Shown here piece by piece: positions 40,433-48,907 of a DNA stretch of 64,000 nt. Source of the DNA: an uncultured Clostridia bacterium (GTDB lineage: Bacteria; Bacillota; Clostridia; Peptostreptococcales; Anaerovoracaceae); the NCBI GenBank assembly GCA_938049335.1, contig CALIYX010000025.1:124001-188000 (forward strand), read 5' to 3'. The stretch's first letter is position 1. Each line of letters opens with the position of its first letter. The position numbers and the translations under genes are program-made. The notes beneath the pieces were generated by a model. The model had not been told where the DNA came from and did not search any database. It saw nothing but the letters and a program-made list of their open reading frames with translations.

Positions 40433-41536
40433 ATGCATATAGAAAAAATAGAGCTGCAAAATTTTAGAAACTATAACAATTTAGAACTAGAATTTAGCAA
40501 AAATGTTAATTTAATATTAGGAAAGAATGCTCAAGGAAAGACGAACCTATTAGAAGCTGTTTATTTAACAGCAATAGGTCGTTCTTTTCGTACATCAAAA
40601 GATATTGACCTAGTTAAATTTAGCGAGAATAATGCCATAGTAAAGGTATGGGCTGAAAAGGAATTAAACAGTACAACTGTTGAAATTTTAATTAAAAGAA
40701 AAGGTGAAAAAAGCTCCGAAAAATTTATAAAAAAAGATAGAAAAAATGTAACTAAGACTTCACAGCTTCTAAAAAATATTTTGATAGTTATATTTTCACC
40801 TGAAGATTTAAAAATAGTAAAGGATGAGCCAGAGAAGAGAAGAAAGTTTATAGATAGGGAGCTAAGTCAAATTTCTCCTAAGTACTATAATAGCTTATCT
40901 AACTACAAAAAATCACTTTTGCAGAGAAATACCTACTTAAAAGAAGATAATTTAGAGCCATCTATAATAGATCTTTGGGATATTCAGATAGCAAAATATG
41001 GAGCTGAGGTAATATTCCTAAGAAAAGATTTTATAAAGAAGTTAAGTGAATATAGTGCACAAATACATTCAGGAATAACTGGAGATAAGGAAAAATTAGA
41101 TATTATATATGAGCCTAATGTTGAAATAAAGGAAAGTTTGTCTGAGCAGGAAGATTTTATATACAGAGAACTAAAAAATTTATTTAAAACTGACTCAAGA
41201 AATAGAAATACTTCTGTTGGTCCTCATAGAGATGATATATCATTCATTGTGAATGATATAGATATGAGGAATTTTGGATCTCAGGGACAGCAGAGAACAT
41301 GCGCTTTATCGCTAAAATTAGCAGAGCTCAACCTTATAAAAGAAAAAACTGATGAGGATGCAATATTGCTATTAGACGATGTTATGAGTGAACTTGATGC
41401 TGATAGACAGGAATTTCTCATAGATACTATGAAAAAGAATCAATTATTTATAACTACAACAGAGCTTGATCAAAATATAAAAGATAAGTTTGATGAACTT
41501 AAAATATTCTATATAGAAAACGGAACTCTTATATAA
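40433..41536 (+). CDS. recF: DNA replication and repair protein RecF
   Basis: SMC-like ABC ATPase of 367 residues acting in RecFOR-dependent loading of RecA at gaps. Walker A G-K-N-A-Q-G-K-T-N is near residue 31, the signature F-G-S-Q-G-Q-Q-R-T near 279 and Walker B L-L-L-D-D-V-M-S-E-L-D near 312. It is coupled to dnaN (one-base gap) without a clear ribosome site of its own. The S4-domain gene yaaA, often found between dnaN and recF, is missing here. Confidence 0.97.
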   Translation: MHIEKIELQNFRNYNNLELEFSKNVNLILGKNAQGKTNLLEAVYLTAIGRSFRTSKDIDLVKFSENNAIVKVWAEKELNSTTVEILIKRKGEKSSEKFIKKDRKNVTKTSQLLKNILIVIFSPEDLKIVKDEPEKRRKFIDRELSQISPKYYNSLSNYKKSLLQRNTYLKEDNLEPSIIDLWDIQIAKYGAEVIFLRKDFIKKLSEYSAQIHSGITGDKEKLDIIYEPNVEIKESLSEQEDFIYRELKNLFKTDSRNRNTSVGPHRDDISFIVNDIDMRNFGSQGQQRTCALSLKLAELNLIKEKTDEDAILLLDDVMSELDADRQEFLIDTMKKNQLFITTTELDQNIKDKFDELKIFYIENGTLI

Positions 41537-41576
41537 TATATATATTAAACTGATATATATTTTATAGATTAAAAAT

Positions 41577-41600
41577 ATCGCCTTAGGGCGATTTTTTTAT
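41577..41600 (+). terminator. Terminator after recF
   Basis: A perfect 6-bp stem ATCGCC/GGCGAT with a four-base loop followed by a T run. It closes the dnaA-dnaN-recF unit. Confidence 0.82.
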
Positions 41601-41636
41601 ATACGGTAATAATTTTTCTTTTAATAAAGTAAAAAC

Positions 41637-41665
41637 TTGTTAAAAAGTCGATTTTAATGTATAAT
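41637..41665 (+). promoter_or_regulatory. gyrB-gyrA promoter
   Basis: TTGTTA (41637-41642), a 17-base spacer and a perfect TATAAT (41660-41665). The leader to the gyrB ATG is about 40 bases. Confidence 0.78.
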
Positions 41666-41712
41666 ATATGCTATCGTTTTGATAAAAAATGTAGAAGGAA
41701 AGCGAGGATTAA

Positions 41713-43638
41713 ATGAGTACAGAAGAAAAGATAAATACTCAATACGACGCCGCGCAAATTCAAGTACTTGAAGGATTAGAAGCAGTTAGAAAAAGGCCTG
41801 GTATGTACATTGGTAGTACTGGTGCTAGAGGTCTTCATCATCTAGTATATGAAGTTGTTGATAACAGTGTCGACGAGGCATTGGCTGGATATTGTAAACA
41901 CATAAAGATAAGTATTAATAAAGATGGATCTTTAACGGTTGAGGATGATGGTCGTGGTATGCCAGTTGATAATCATCCTAAGCTCGGAATTCCAGCGGTT
42001 GAGGTTATCCATACAGTTCTTCACGCAGGTGGTAAGTTCGGTGGTGGAGGATACAAGGTATCTGGAGGACTTCACGGTGTAGGTGCTTCCGTAGTAAATG
42101 CTCTTTCTACAGATATGATTGTAGAGATTAAGAGAAACGGAAATATATATAGGCAAGAATACAAGAGAGGTAAGACAGTTACTCCTCTTGAGGTTATTGG
42201 AGAATCAAAGTCAACAGGGTCTAAAACAACGTTCTGGCCTGATGCTGAGATTTTCGAGACTATAGAATTTGATTACGATACTCTTCAGCACAGATTTAGA
42301 GAAATGGCTTTCCTAAATAAGGGAATTAAGATTTCCATAACTGATGAGAGAGTTACACCTAAGAAGAAGGAAGTTTTCCACTACGAGGGCGGTCTTAAGG
42401 AATATGTTCACTACATTAACCAAAATAAAGAAGTGCTTCACAAGGAAGTAATATATTTTGATGTAGAGAATAAGAATAGCATGGAAGTTGAAGTTGCTCT
42501 TCAGTACACTGACAGATACAACGAATTTATACTTTCATACGCTAATAACATCAATACAACAGACGGCGGAACTCACATGGCAGGACTAAAGTCTGCTTTG
42601 ACAAGAGCAATAAACGATTATGCTAAGAAGTCAAAGATTCTTAAGGATAGCGATCCTGCGCTAAGCGGTGAGGATATTCGTGAAGGTATTACAGCCATAG
42701 TTTCTGTAAAGCTTGCTCAGCCACAATTTGAAGGACAGACTAAGGCAAAGCTTGGAAACAGTGATGTTAGAGGATTTGTTGAAACTGCGACAAATGATAA
42801 TTTAACAGCTTACTTAGAGGAGCATCCACAGGAAGCAAAGATAATCATAGAAAAATGTATCAGAGCTTCAAGAGCAAGAGAGGCTGCGAGAAAAGCTAGA
42901 GATCTTACAAGAAGAAAGAATGCTTTAGATAGTACTTCACTTCCAGGTAAGCTTGCAGACTGCTCAGAGAAGGATCCGGCGCTTTCAGAAATATTCCTAG
43001 TCGAGGGTGACTCTGCGGGCGGTTCAGCAAAGCAGGGACGTGATCGCTCAAGACAGGCTGTTCTTCCACTTAGAGGTAAGATTCTAAATGTTGAAAAAGC
43101 AAGACTTGATAAGATTCTTAACTCAGAAGAAATTAAGAATATGATTACAGCTTTTGGTTGTGGTGTAGGAGATGATTTTGATGCTAGTAAGCTCAGATAT
43201 CACAAGATAATTATCATGACCGATGCCGACGTCGACGGAGCACATATCAGAACTTTGCTTTTGACATTCTTCTTCCGTCATATGACACCTTTGATAGAAG
43301 GAGGCTATGTATATGCAGCTAAGCCACCTCTATTTATGAGCAAACAGGGTAAGGATGTTTACTACACATATTCGGAGCCTGAACAGGAGAAGCTACTTGC
43401 TGAGCTTTCAACAAAGAAGACTAAGGTAGATATTCAGAGATACAAGGGTCTTGGAGAGATGGATTTCCACCAGCTTTGGGAGACTACCATGGATTTTAAC
43501 AACCGTACTCTTGTACAGATTACGATGGATGATGCATCTCAGGCAGATGAGATATTCACAATTTTGATGGGTGATAAGGTTCCACCTCGTAAGAAATTTA
43601 TAGAAGATAATGCTAAATACGCAGAGATAGATATCTAA
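41713..43638 (+). CDS. gyrB: DNA gyrase subunit B
   Basis: ATPase subunit of gyrase, 641 residues. GHKL ATP site: E-V-V-D-N-S-V-D-E-A, D-D-G-R-G-M-P and G-G-L-H-G-V-G-A-S-V-V-N-A-L-S. The transducer follows. The Toprim domain has E-G-D-S-A-G-G-S-A, P-L-R-G-K-I-L-N-V and D-A-D-V-D-G-A-H-I, then the C-terminal Y-K-G-L-G-E-M. Length fits the short (Gram-positive) form. Confidence 0.98.
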   Translation: MSTEEKINTQYDAAQIQVLEGLEAVRKRPGMYIGSTGARGLHHLVYEVVDNSVDEALAGYCKHIKISINKDGSLTVEDDGRGMPVDNHPKLGIPAVEVIHTVLHAGGKFGGGGYKVSGGLHGVGASVVNALSTDMIVEIKRNGNIYRQEYKRGKTVTPLEVIGESKSTGSKTTFWPDAEIFETIEFDYDTLQHRFREMAFLNKGIKISITDERVTPKKKEVFHYEGGLKEYVHYINQNKEVLHKEVIYFDVENKNSMEVEVALQYTDRYNEFILSYANNINTTDGGTHMAGLKSALTRAINDYAKKSKILKDSDPALSGEDIREGITAIVSVKLAQPQFEGQTKAKLGNSDVRGFVETATNDNLTAYLEEHPQEAKIIIEKCIRASRAREAARKARDLTRRKNALDSTSLPGKLADCSEKDPALSEIFLVEGDSAGGSAKQGRDRSRQAVLPLRGKILNVEKARLDKILNSEEIKNMITAFGCGVGDDFDASKLRYHKIIIMTDADVDGAHIRTLLLTFFFRHMTPLIEGGYVYAAKPPLFMSKQGKDVYYTYSEPEQEKLLAELSTKKTKVDIQRYKGLGEMDFHQLWETTMDFNNRTLVQITMDDASQADEIFTILMGDKVPPRKKFIEDNAKYAEIDI

Positions 43639-43654
43639 GAAGGGAGGGTATACA

Positions 43655-46150
43655 ATGTCAGATCTTTTAGAAGATACAAGATTAGAACAAACCGAGATAT
43701 ACTCGGAAATGAAAAAATCGTATATTGACTATGCGATGAGCGTTATAGTAGGCAGAGCCCTTCCAGATGTACGAGATGGTCTAAAGCCAGTACATAGAAG
43801 AATTCTATACGGAATGGGACATCTAGGTGTAACACCTGATAAGCCACATAAGAAGTCTGCGCGTATCGTCGGTGAAGTAATGGGTAAATATCACCCTCAC
43901 GGTGACAGCTCAATCTACGATGCAATGGTAAGACTTGCACAGGACTTCTCAACTAGATATATGCTAGTTGATGGTCACGGAAACTTCGGTTCAGTAGACG
44001 GTGACTCGGCTGCTGCTATGCGTTATACGGAAGCAAGGATGACTCCTTTTGCTCTCGAAATGCTTAGAGATATCGATAAGGAAACCGTTGATTTTAGAGA
44101 TAACTTTGATGGTGAAGAAAAAGAACCTGTAGTTCTACCAAGCAGATTCCCTAACTTACTTGTTAATGGATCAAATGGTATCGCTGTAGGTATGGCAACA
44201 TCTATACCTCCACACAACCTAAAAGAGGTAATCGATGCAACAATTAGGGTAATTGATGAGCCTGATTGTGATATTGAAGAGCTTATCAAAATTGTAAAGG
44301 GTCCAGACTTCCCAACGGGTGCTCAGATACTCGGCAAAGCCGGAATGAAGGAAGCTTACAGAACTGGTACTGGTAAGGTTAAGGTTAGATCCTGCTGTGA
44401 AATCGAAGAGACAGATCGCGGAAAGTCACAGATTGTAATAACTGAGATTCCATACATGGTTAACAAGGCTAGACTTATCGAGAAGATGGCTGACCTAGTT
44501 AAGGAAAAGAAGGTAGAAGGTGTTTCAGCTATTCGTGACGAGTCAAACCGCGAAGGTATTAGAATTGTTGTTGAGCTGAAGAGAGATGCAAATCCTCAAA
44601 TTACGCTAAACAGATTCTATAAGCACACTCAGCTACAGGATAGCTTTAGCATGATTATGCTAGCTCTTGTAGATGGAAGACCTGAGGTTCTAACGCTTAA
44701 GAGATTCCTAGAGGAATATGTAAAGTTCCAGAAGGAAGTAGTTACAAGAAGAACAAAGTTTGATCTAGCCAAGGCAGAAGCAAGAGCTCACATCTTAGAA
44801 GGACTAAGAATTGCTCTAGATAATATCGATGCAGTAATCAAAACTATTCGTGAGTCATACAGCAATGCTAAGGAAAATCTGATGGAAAACTTCGGTCTTT
44901 CAGATATCCAGGCACAGGCAATTCTCGACATGAGACTTGCAAGACTACAGGGACTAGAGCGCGAGAAGATTGAGAATGAGTATAATGAGTTAATGAAGAA
45001 AATTGCTTATTATAAATCACTTCTTGCAGACGAAGTTCTTTTGATGGGAGTTATCAAGGACGAGCTCACAGAAATTAGAGATAAGTACGGCGACGAAAGA
45101 AGAACTCAGATTGTTAGAGATGAGGGAGAATTCGATGAGGAAGACCTTGTTGAAGAGGAAAATGTAACTATTACATTTACTCACCTTGGATATATCAAGA
45201 GAGTCCCAGCTGATACATATAAGGCGCAGAAGCGTGGAGGAAAGGGAATTACAGGTGTTACAACTCGTGATAACGATTTTGTTAAGGACCTTGTAATGAC
45301 TTCAACCCACGATAATCTAATGTTCTTTACAAACACAGGAAAGGCTCATAAGATTAAGGCTTACGAGATTCCAGAAGCTACGAGAACAGCTAGAGGAACA
45401 CCTGCAATTAACTTCCTAAATCTCCTCCAGAGGGAGAGAATTACGGCAGTTATTCCTGTTAAGGAGTTCTCAGAGGATAAGTATCTAATCGCAATTACTA
45501 AGAACGGTTTGATTAAGAAGACTGCTCTTAACGAATTTGATACAAAGAGAACGACTGGCTTAATTGCAATTAATCTAAAGGATGAGGATGAACTCATCGC
45601 AATTAAGCAATCTACAGGAAGCAACAATATTATCATCGTTACTAAGAAGGGTAAGTGCATAAGCTTCTCCGAAAAGGACGTTAGACCGATGGGCAGAATT
45701 GCTAGCGGTGTAAGAGCTATAAAGCTAGATAAGGATGATGAAGTAGTTTCCATGGAGCTAGTTGAGCCGGATCAGCAGCTTATGGTCGTAACCGAAAACG
45801 GATTTGGTAAGCGTACACATGTTGAGGAGTACAAGATTCAGGTTCGTGGCGGAAAGGGTCTTTTGACCTACGACAAGGCTAAGTTCAGCAAGACTGGTGC
45901 TCTTATAGGAGCTATGGTTGTTGACGAAAACGACGAAATTTTGATGATTAACTCAGATGGTATAATTATCAGAATCAGAGCGAGCGAGGTTTCCATACTA
46001 GGTCGTGCAACCCAGGGCGTTAAGATTATGAAGGTCGACGAAGGAAGCAAAATCGTTGCAATAGCAAAGGCTATACGTGATGATGAAGACGAGGTAGAGG
46101 AAAGCTCTCCAAGTACATCAAATGAAACAGAGGAGCAGATTAGCCTATAG
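43655..46150 (+). CDS. gyrA: DNA gyrase subunit A
   Basis: Cleavage-rejoining subunit, 831 residues. The catalytic tyrosine is in A-A-M-R-Y-T-E (about residue 129). The quinolone region H-P-H-G-D-S-S-I-Y-D keeps the serine and aspartate associated with susceptibility. The C-terminal beta-pinwheel starts after about 500, with the GyrA box Q-K-R-G-G-K-G-I. That box distinguishes true gyrase from topoisomerase IV. The gene ends in an acidic, serine-rich tail (E-E-S-S-P-S-T-S). It lies 16 bases after gyrB with a GGGAGGG ribosome site. Confidence 0.98.
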   Translation: MSDLLEDTRLEQTEIYSEMKKSYIDYAMSVIVGRALPDVRDGLKPVHRRILYGMGHLGVTPDKPHKKSARIVGEVMGKYHPHGDSSIYDAMVRLAQDFSTRYMLVDGHGNFGSVDGDSAAAMRYTEARMTPFALEMLRDIDKETVDFRDNFDGEEKEPVVLPSRFPNLLVNGSNGIAVGMATSIPPHNLKEVIDATIRVIDEPDCDIEELIKIVKGPDFPTGAQILGKAGMKEAYRTGTGKVKVRSCCEIEETDRGKSQIVITEIPYMVNKARLIEKMADLVKEKKVEGVSAIRDESNREGIRIVVELKRDANPQITLNRFYKHTQLQDSFSMIMLALVDGRPEVLTLKRFLEEYVKFQKEVVTRRTKFDLAKAEARAHILEGLRIALDNIDAVIKTIRESYSNAKENLMENFGLSDIQAQAILDMRLARLQGLEREKIENEYNELMKKIAYYKSLLADEVLLMGVIKDELTEIRDKYGDERRTQIVRDEGEFDEEDLVEEENVTITFTHLGYIKRVPADTYKAQKRGGKGITGVTTRDNDFVKDLVMTSTHDNLMFFTNTGKAHKIKAYEIPEATRTARGTPAINFLNLLQRERITAVIPVKEFSEDKYLIAITKNGLIKKTALNEFDTKRTTGLIAINLKDEDELIAIKQSTGSNNIIIVTKKGKCISFSEKDVRPMGRIASGVRAIKLDKDDEVVSMELVEPDQQLMVVTENGFGKRTHVEEYKIQVRGGKGLLTYDKAKFSKTGALIGAMVVDENDEILMINSDGIIIRIRASEVSILGRATQGVKIMKVDEGSKIVAIAKAIRDDEDEVEESSPSTSNETEEQISL

Positions 46151-46188
46151 GGTTTAACTTGGATATCTGGTAAAGAAGATATTCACCT

Positions 46189-46217
46189 TTGATTTTATTG
46201 AGCCAATAAGCTATAAT
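46189..46217 (+). promoter_or_regulatory. Promoter of the anti-sigma/sigma pair
   Basis: TTGATT (46189-46194), a 17-base spacer and a perfect TATAAT (46212-46217), placed after gyrA and just before a hairpin. It allows expression independent of gyrase. Confidence 0.65.
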
Positions 46218-46218
46218 A

Positions 46219-46254
46219 AGCCTGTATGTGGTGTAAATCGCATACAGGCTTTTA
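46219..46254 (+). terminator. Hairpin after gyrA, overlapping the next transcript start
   Basis: A perfect 10-bp stem (AGCCTGTATG/CATACAGGCT, 12-base loop) followed by TTTT. It can terminate gyrBA. It also lies at the predicted 5' end of the next message, where it would form a 5' stem-loop. Confidence 0.7.
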
Positions 46255-46267
46255 CATGGAGGAGAAG

Positions 46268-46666
46268 ATGGATAATTTAAGAATTATCATTCCCGGCAAA
46301 CCTGAATATATGACTATGGTAAGGCTCACAACAAGCTCAATTGCCGCAATGGCGGGATTTAATCTCGAAGACACAGACGACATTAAGATGGCTGTTTCAG
46401 AAGCATGCAAGAATGTTTCGTGTCATGGAGAGCAGGGCTTAAGTGATCAGTACGAAATATCATTTAAGATGGATGAGGGATACCTAGAGATTAAGGTAGT
46501 AGATGCGTGTGAAAAGCACACGATAGCAAAGGTCAAAAATACCTGTTTACACTGTCCTAAGGACGGTGATATTGGCATTATCATGATCAAATCATTCATG
46601 GATGATGTTGAATTTGGACGCGATGAAAATAATCATAAGTTTATCAGTATGGTGAAGAGAAAATGA
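46268..46666 (+). CDS. RsbW/SpoIIAB-like anti-sigma factor (HATPase)
   Basis: A 132-residue GHKL-type serine kinase/anti-sigma protein. The N box reads E-A-C-K-N-V-S-C-H (E-A-x-x-N-x-x-x-H, residues 45-53) and the G-box region is G-D-I-G-I-I-M-I-K (100-108). It is unusual in having five cysteines (47, 52, 81, 93, 96), including a C-L-H-C pair between the two boxes; this could hold a metal or act as a thiol switch (inference). The ATG at 46268 has GGAGG 5 bases upstream. Its end overlaps the sigma-factor start by 4 bases, and that sigma factor is the obvious partner. No STAS antagonist gene is adjacent. Confidence 0.82.
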   Translation: MDNLRIIIPGKPEYMTMVRLTTSSIAAMAGFNLEDTDDIKMAVSEACKNVSCHGEQGLSDQYEISFKMDEGYLEIKVVDACEKHTIAKVKNTCLHCPKDGDIGIIMIKSFMDDVEFGRDENNHKFISMVKRK

Positions 46667-47397
46667 TAGATCAGGAATTGTTTGAAGATTACAAGCAAAA
46701 CCCGACAATTGAAAAAAGAAATGCACTCGTAGAAAAAAATCTCTACATGGTTGATATTTTGATACGCAAATATCTTAGCAAGGGTGTGGAATACGACGAT
46801 CTATATCAGATTGGAGCACTTGCTTTGGTAGCTGCGGTTGAGAGATTTGATCCAGCAAAGGGATTTGAGTTCAGCTCATTTGCAACACCTACAATACTTG
46901 GCGAAATAAAGAAATATTTCCGAGATAAGCAGTGGAGCCTTAAGGTTCCAAGAAGGCTTAAGGAAATAGCAGCAAAGGTACAGGATGCAAAGGATAAGCT
47001 GAACAGCGAGCTGCAAAGAACACCTACCGTAGCAGAGATAGCTGAGTTTACTGGTTACACAGAGGAACAGATAATCGAGGCTATAGAAAGCTCGCACGCT
47101 TATGGAACCTACTCGCTGGATAAGACCTTTGATGAGGCTGGTGAGGATGGCGAAAATGCATTTTTAGAGAAGTATACCGGTTTTAATGAACACGGGTACG
47201 ACCAAATAGAGACGGCAGAAATAATTAACAAGGTCGTAAACACCTTCAATGATCAGTATAAATTCATATTCCGCGAAAGATTTATAAACAACAAGTCTCA
47301 GTCAGAGATAGCTAAGAGCCTTGGAATATCGCAGATGACGGTATCAAGAGCAGAGAAGAGCATAGTTGGAAAATTCAGGGCGGAACTGTTCAGGTAG
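46663..47397 (+). CDS. SigB/SigF/SigG-family RNA polymerase sigma factor
   Basis: A 244-residue alternative sigma factor. Region 2 is Y-D-D-L-Y-Q-I-G-A-L-A-L-V-A-A-V-E-R-F-D-P-A-K-G with F-S-S-F-A-T-P-T-I-L-G-E-I-K-K-Y-F-R-D. Region 3 contains R-T-P-T-V-A-E-I-A-E-F-T-G. The region 4 helix-turn-helix is K-S-Q-S-E-I-A-K-S-L-G-I-S-Q-M-T-V-S-R. The sequence groups with stress and sporulation factors of the SigB/F/G type. Position after an RsbW-like gene, with a four-base overlap, supports control by partner switching. The regulon is unknown. Confidence 0.88.
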   Translation: MIDQELFEDYKQNPTIEKRNALVEKNLYMVDILIRKYLSKGVEYDDLYQIGALALVAAVERFDPAKGFEFSSFATPTILGEIKKYFRDKQWSLKVPRRLKEIAAKVQDAKDKLNSELQRTPTVAEIAEFTGYTEEQIIEAIESSHAYGTYSLDKTFDEAGEDGENAFLEKYTGFNEHGYDQIETAEIINKVVNTFNDQYKFIFRERFINNKSQSEIAKSLGISQMTVSRAEKSIVGKFRAELFR

Positions 47398-47409
47398 ATG
47401 AGGAATAGT

Positions 47410-48201
47410 ATGGATAGCAAGACAAAGGTTGGGTTTATAGGATTTGGTAACATGGGTTGCGCAATCTGCGATGGGCTTATCAAAGCAGAAGCAGTAAAAG
47501 CATCTAATATGTTTGCGTGTGCAAATAATTGGGATAAGCTACTTAAGGAAACAGAATCAAGACAGATTAAGGCTTGCAAAAATGCTGAAGAATTAGTAAA
47601 AAATGCAGATATGATTGTGGTTGCAGTAAAGCCAAATATGGTCGAAAAAGTACTTGAGCCAGTAAAGAATGAGCTTAAGGGAAAGATCATAGTTTCAATT
47701 GCAGCAGGTTGTAATGCAGATTTTTATGAAAAACTTTTAGGAAGTGAGTATAACTACATCGTAACGATGCCAAATACTCCGATTTCAATTTGTGAAGGCA
47801 TTCTTTTATGCGAGGATAATCATAGACTCAAGGCAGAGCAGCTAGAATGCTTTATGGGCATTTTTACAGCTGTTGCGACAGTCGAATTCATAGAGAGCAA
47901 GGTGTTTTCAGTTGCTGGAGCTATGAGTGGCTGTGGACCTGCCTTTGTTGCGATGTTCATAGAAGCTCTCGGAGATGCAGGAGTTAAGTATGGACTCAAG
48001 AGAGATGTGGCATACAGGCTTGCATCTAAGGTTATCTCGGGAACAGGCGAGCTCCAAATGGCTACAGGAGCGCATCCGGCAGCTATGAAGGATGCGGTTT
48101 GCTCACCAGGAGGAACCACTATCAAAGGCGTGACATCGCTTGAAGAAAACGGATTTAGATCTGCAGTAATCAAAGCGATAGACGCTATAGAAAACAAGTA
48201 A
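47410..48201 (+). CDS. proC: Pyrroline-5-carboxylate reductase ProC
   Basis: NAD(P)H-dependent last step of proline synthesis, 263 residues. The N-terminal Rossmann motif is G-F-I-G-F-G-N-M-G, with V-A-V-K-P near residue 77. The C-terminal signature is C-S-P-G-G-T-T-I-K-G (about 233). I prefer the ATG at 47410, with GAGGA 5 bases upstream, over the ATG directly after the sigma-factor stop. In an ornithine fermenter it could tie ornithine-derived pyrroline carboxylate to proline, but no other gene of that branch is in the window. Confidence 0.95.
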   Translation: MDSKTKVGFIGFGNMGCAICDGLIKAEAVKASNMFACANNWDKLLKETESRQIKACKNAEELVKNADMIVVAVKPNMVEKVLEPVKNELKGKIIVSIAAGCNADFYEKLLGSEYNYIVTMPNTPISICEGILLCEDNHRLKAEQLECFMGIFTAVATVEFIESKVFSVAGAMSGCGPAFVAMFIEALGDAGVKYGLKRDVAYRLASKVISGTGELQMATGAHPAAMKDAVCSPGGTTIKGVTSLEENGFRSAVIKAIDAIENK

Positions 48202-48203
48202 GC

Positions 48204-48291
48204 AAAAAGGCTGCTACCCAGTGTATAGCCCCCAAAAAGTTAGACCAAAATCTAACGATTGGGAGGTCGGTACAGAGTAACAGCCTTTTTT
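48204..48291. repeat. Long imperfect hairpin with IS3-like inverted ends; terminator of proC
   Basis: Outer arms AAAAAGGCTG/CAGCCTTTTT (48204-48213, 48281-48290) form a bidirectional terminator. Inside, TGTATAG-CCCCCAAAAAGTTAGA (from 48222) and TCTAAC...GGTACA (to 48273) are imperfect inverted repeats. The first contains CCCCAAAAAGTTAGAC, a motif familiar from ends of IS3-family elements. Only 6 bases lie between the inner arms, so no transposase remains. It may be a decayed or MITE-like insertion, or simply an extended terminator. Confidence 0.55.
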
Positions 48292-48898
48292 AGTTCTCTT
48301 TTATTTCGAATGTTTTCTTACTATCATCGCTTTTAATGTAGTATATAGAATCCTTATTAAAATCCATTTCGAATTCTTTTTCAAATAGAACTATCGATTT
48401 GCATTGTCTAGTAAGGTATTCTAACCTTTGAACCATAATCCTATGAGTTCCTGCCGTAATTGATAACTTATTAGCTGATAATAGAAATCCTTTACTTGAT
48501 TCTTTGATGGGAAATCCATCTATATGCGATATAACTATGCAACTTCTCATTCCATATTCAGTAGATTTCTTTTTCTCAAATCTGATTTTAGCTGATTTAG
48601 GATTCTTTATATTCCATATCTTGCGCAAGAAAATATATAGATATACTATGGTAAATATCAATAAAAATAGAAGAATATAGAGTAATTTAAATATATATCC
48701 TGTATTTTCGTTAGAAATAATACCAAAACTCTCACTTATTAGTAAAGTAAGGCATGATTCTAGTATAATTACTGTCAAAGTCGCAAGTATAAGGTAATTT
48801 TTTCGCGTTTTTCTATCATATGACCTTAAATTATAGCTTACAAGCCATACAAATAAGGCTGAGAAAAGTAAAACTAAAATTATGAACACTATCGGCAT
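48290..48898 (-). CDS. Unknown membrane protein
   Basis: A 202-residue protein that I do not recognise. Three hydrophobic helices are visible (about 3-24, 35-58 and 68-92), followed by a basic stretch and a soluble C-terminal half (about 100-202) with alternating hydrophobic residues suggesting beta structure. It ends in E-I-K-E-N. It lies 9 bases after plsC, very probably co-transcribed, so a membrane-related role is likely. It is AT-rich relative to its neighbours. Confidence 0.7.
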   Translation of the reverse strand: MPIVFIILVLLFSALFVWLVSYNLRSYDRKTRKNYLILATLTVIILESCLTLLISESFGIISNENTGYIFKLLYILLFLLIFTIVYLYIFLRKIWNIKNPKSAKIRFEKKKSTEYGMRSCIVISHIDGFPIKESSKGFLLSANKLSITAGTHRIMVQRLEYLTRQCKSIVLFEKEFEMDFNKDSIYYIKSDDSKKTFEIKEN

Positions 48899-48907
48899 TT
48901 TAATATC

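Noticed and set aside
40429..41712. Expected yaaA (S4-domain) and remB-like genes around recF
   Set aside because: The dnaN-recF gap is one base and the recF-gyrB spacer holds only a terminator and promoter, so these genes are absent here.
47298..48197. Two long minus-strand frames opposite the sigma factor and proC
   Set aside because: They mirror conserved coding sequence and lack initiation signals.
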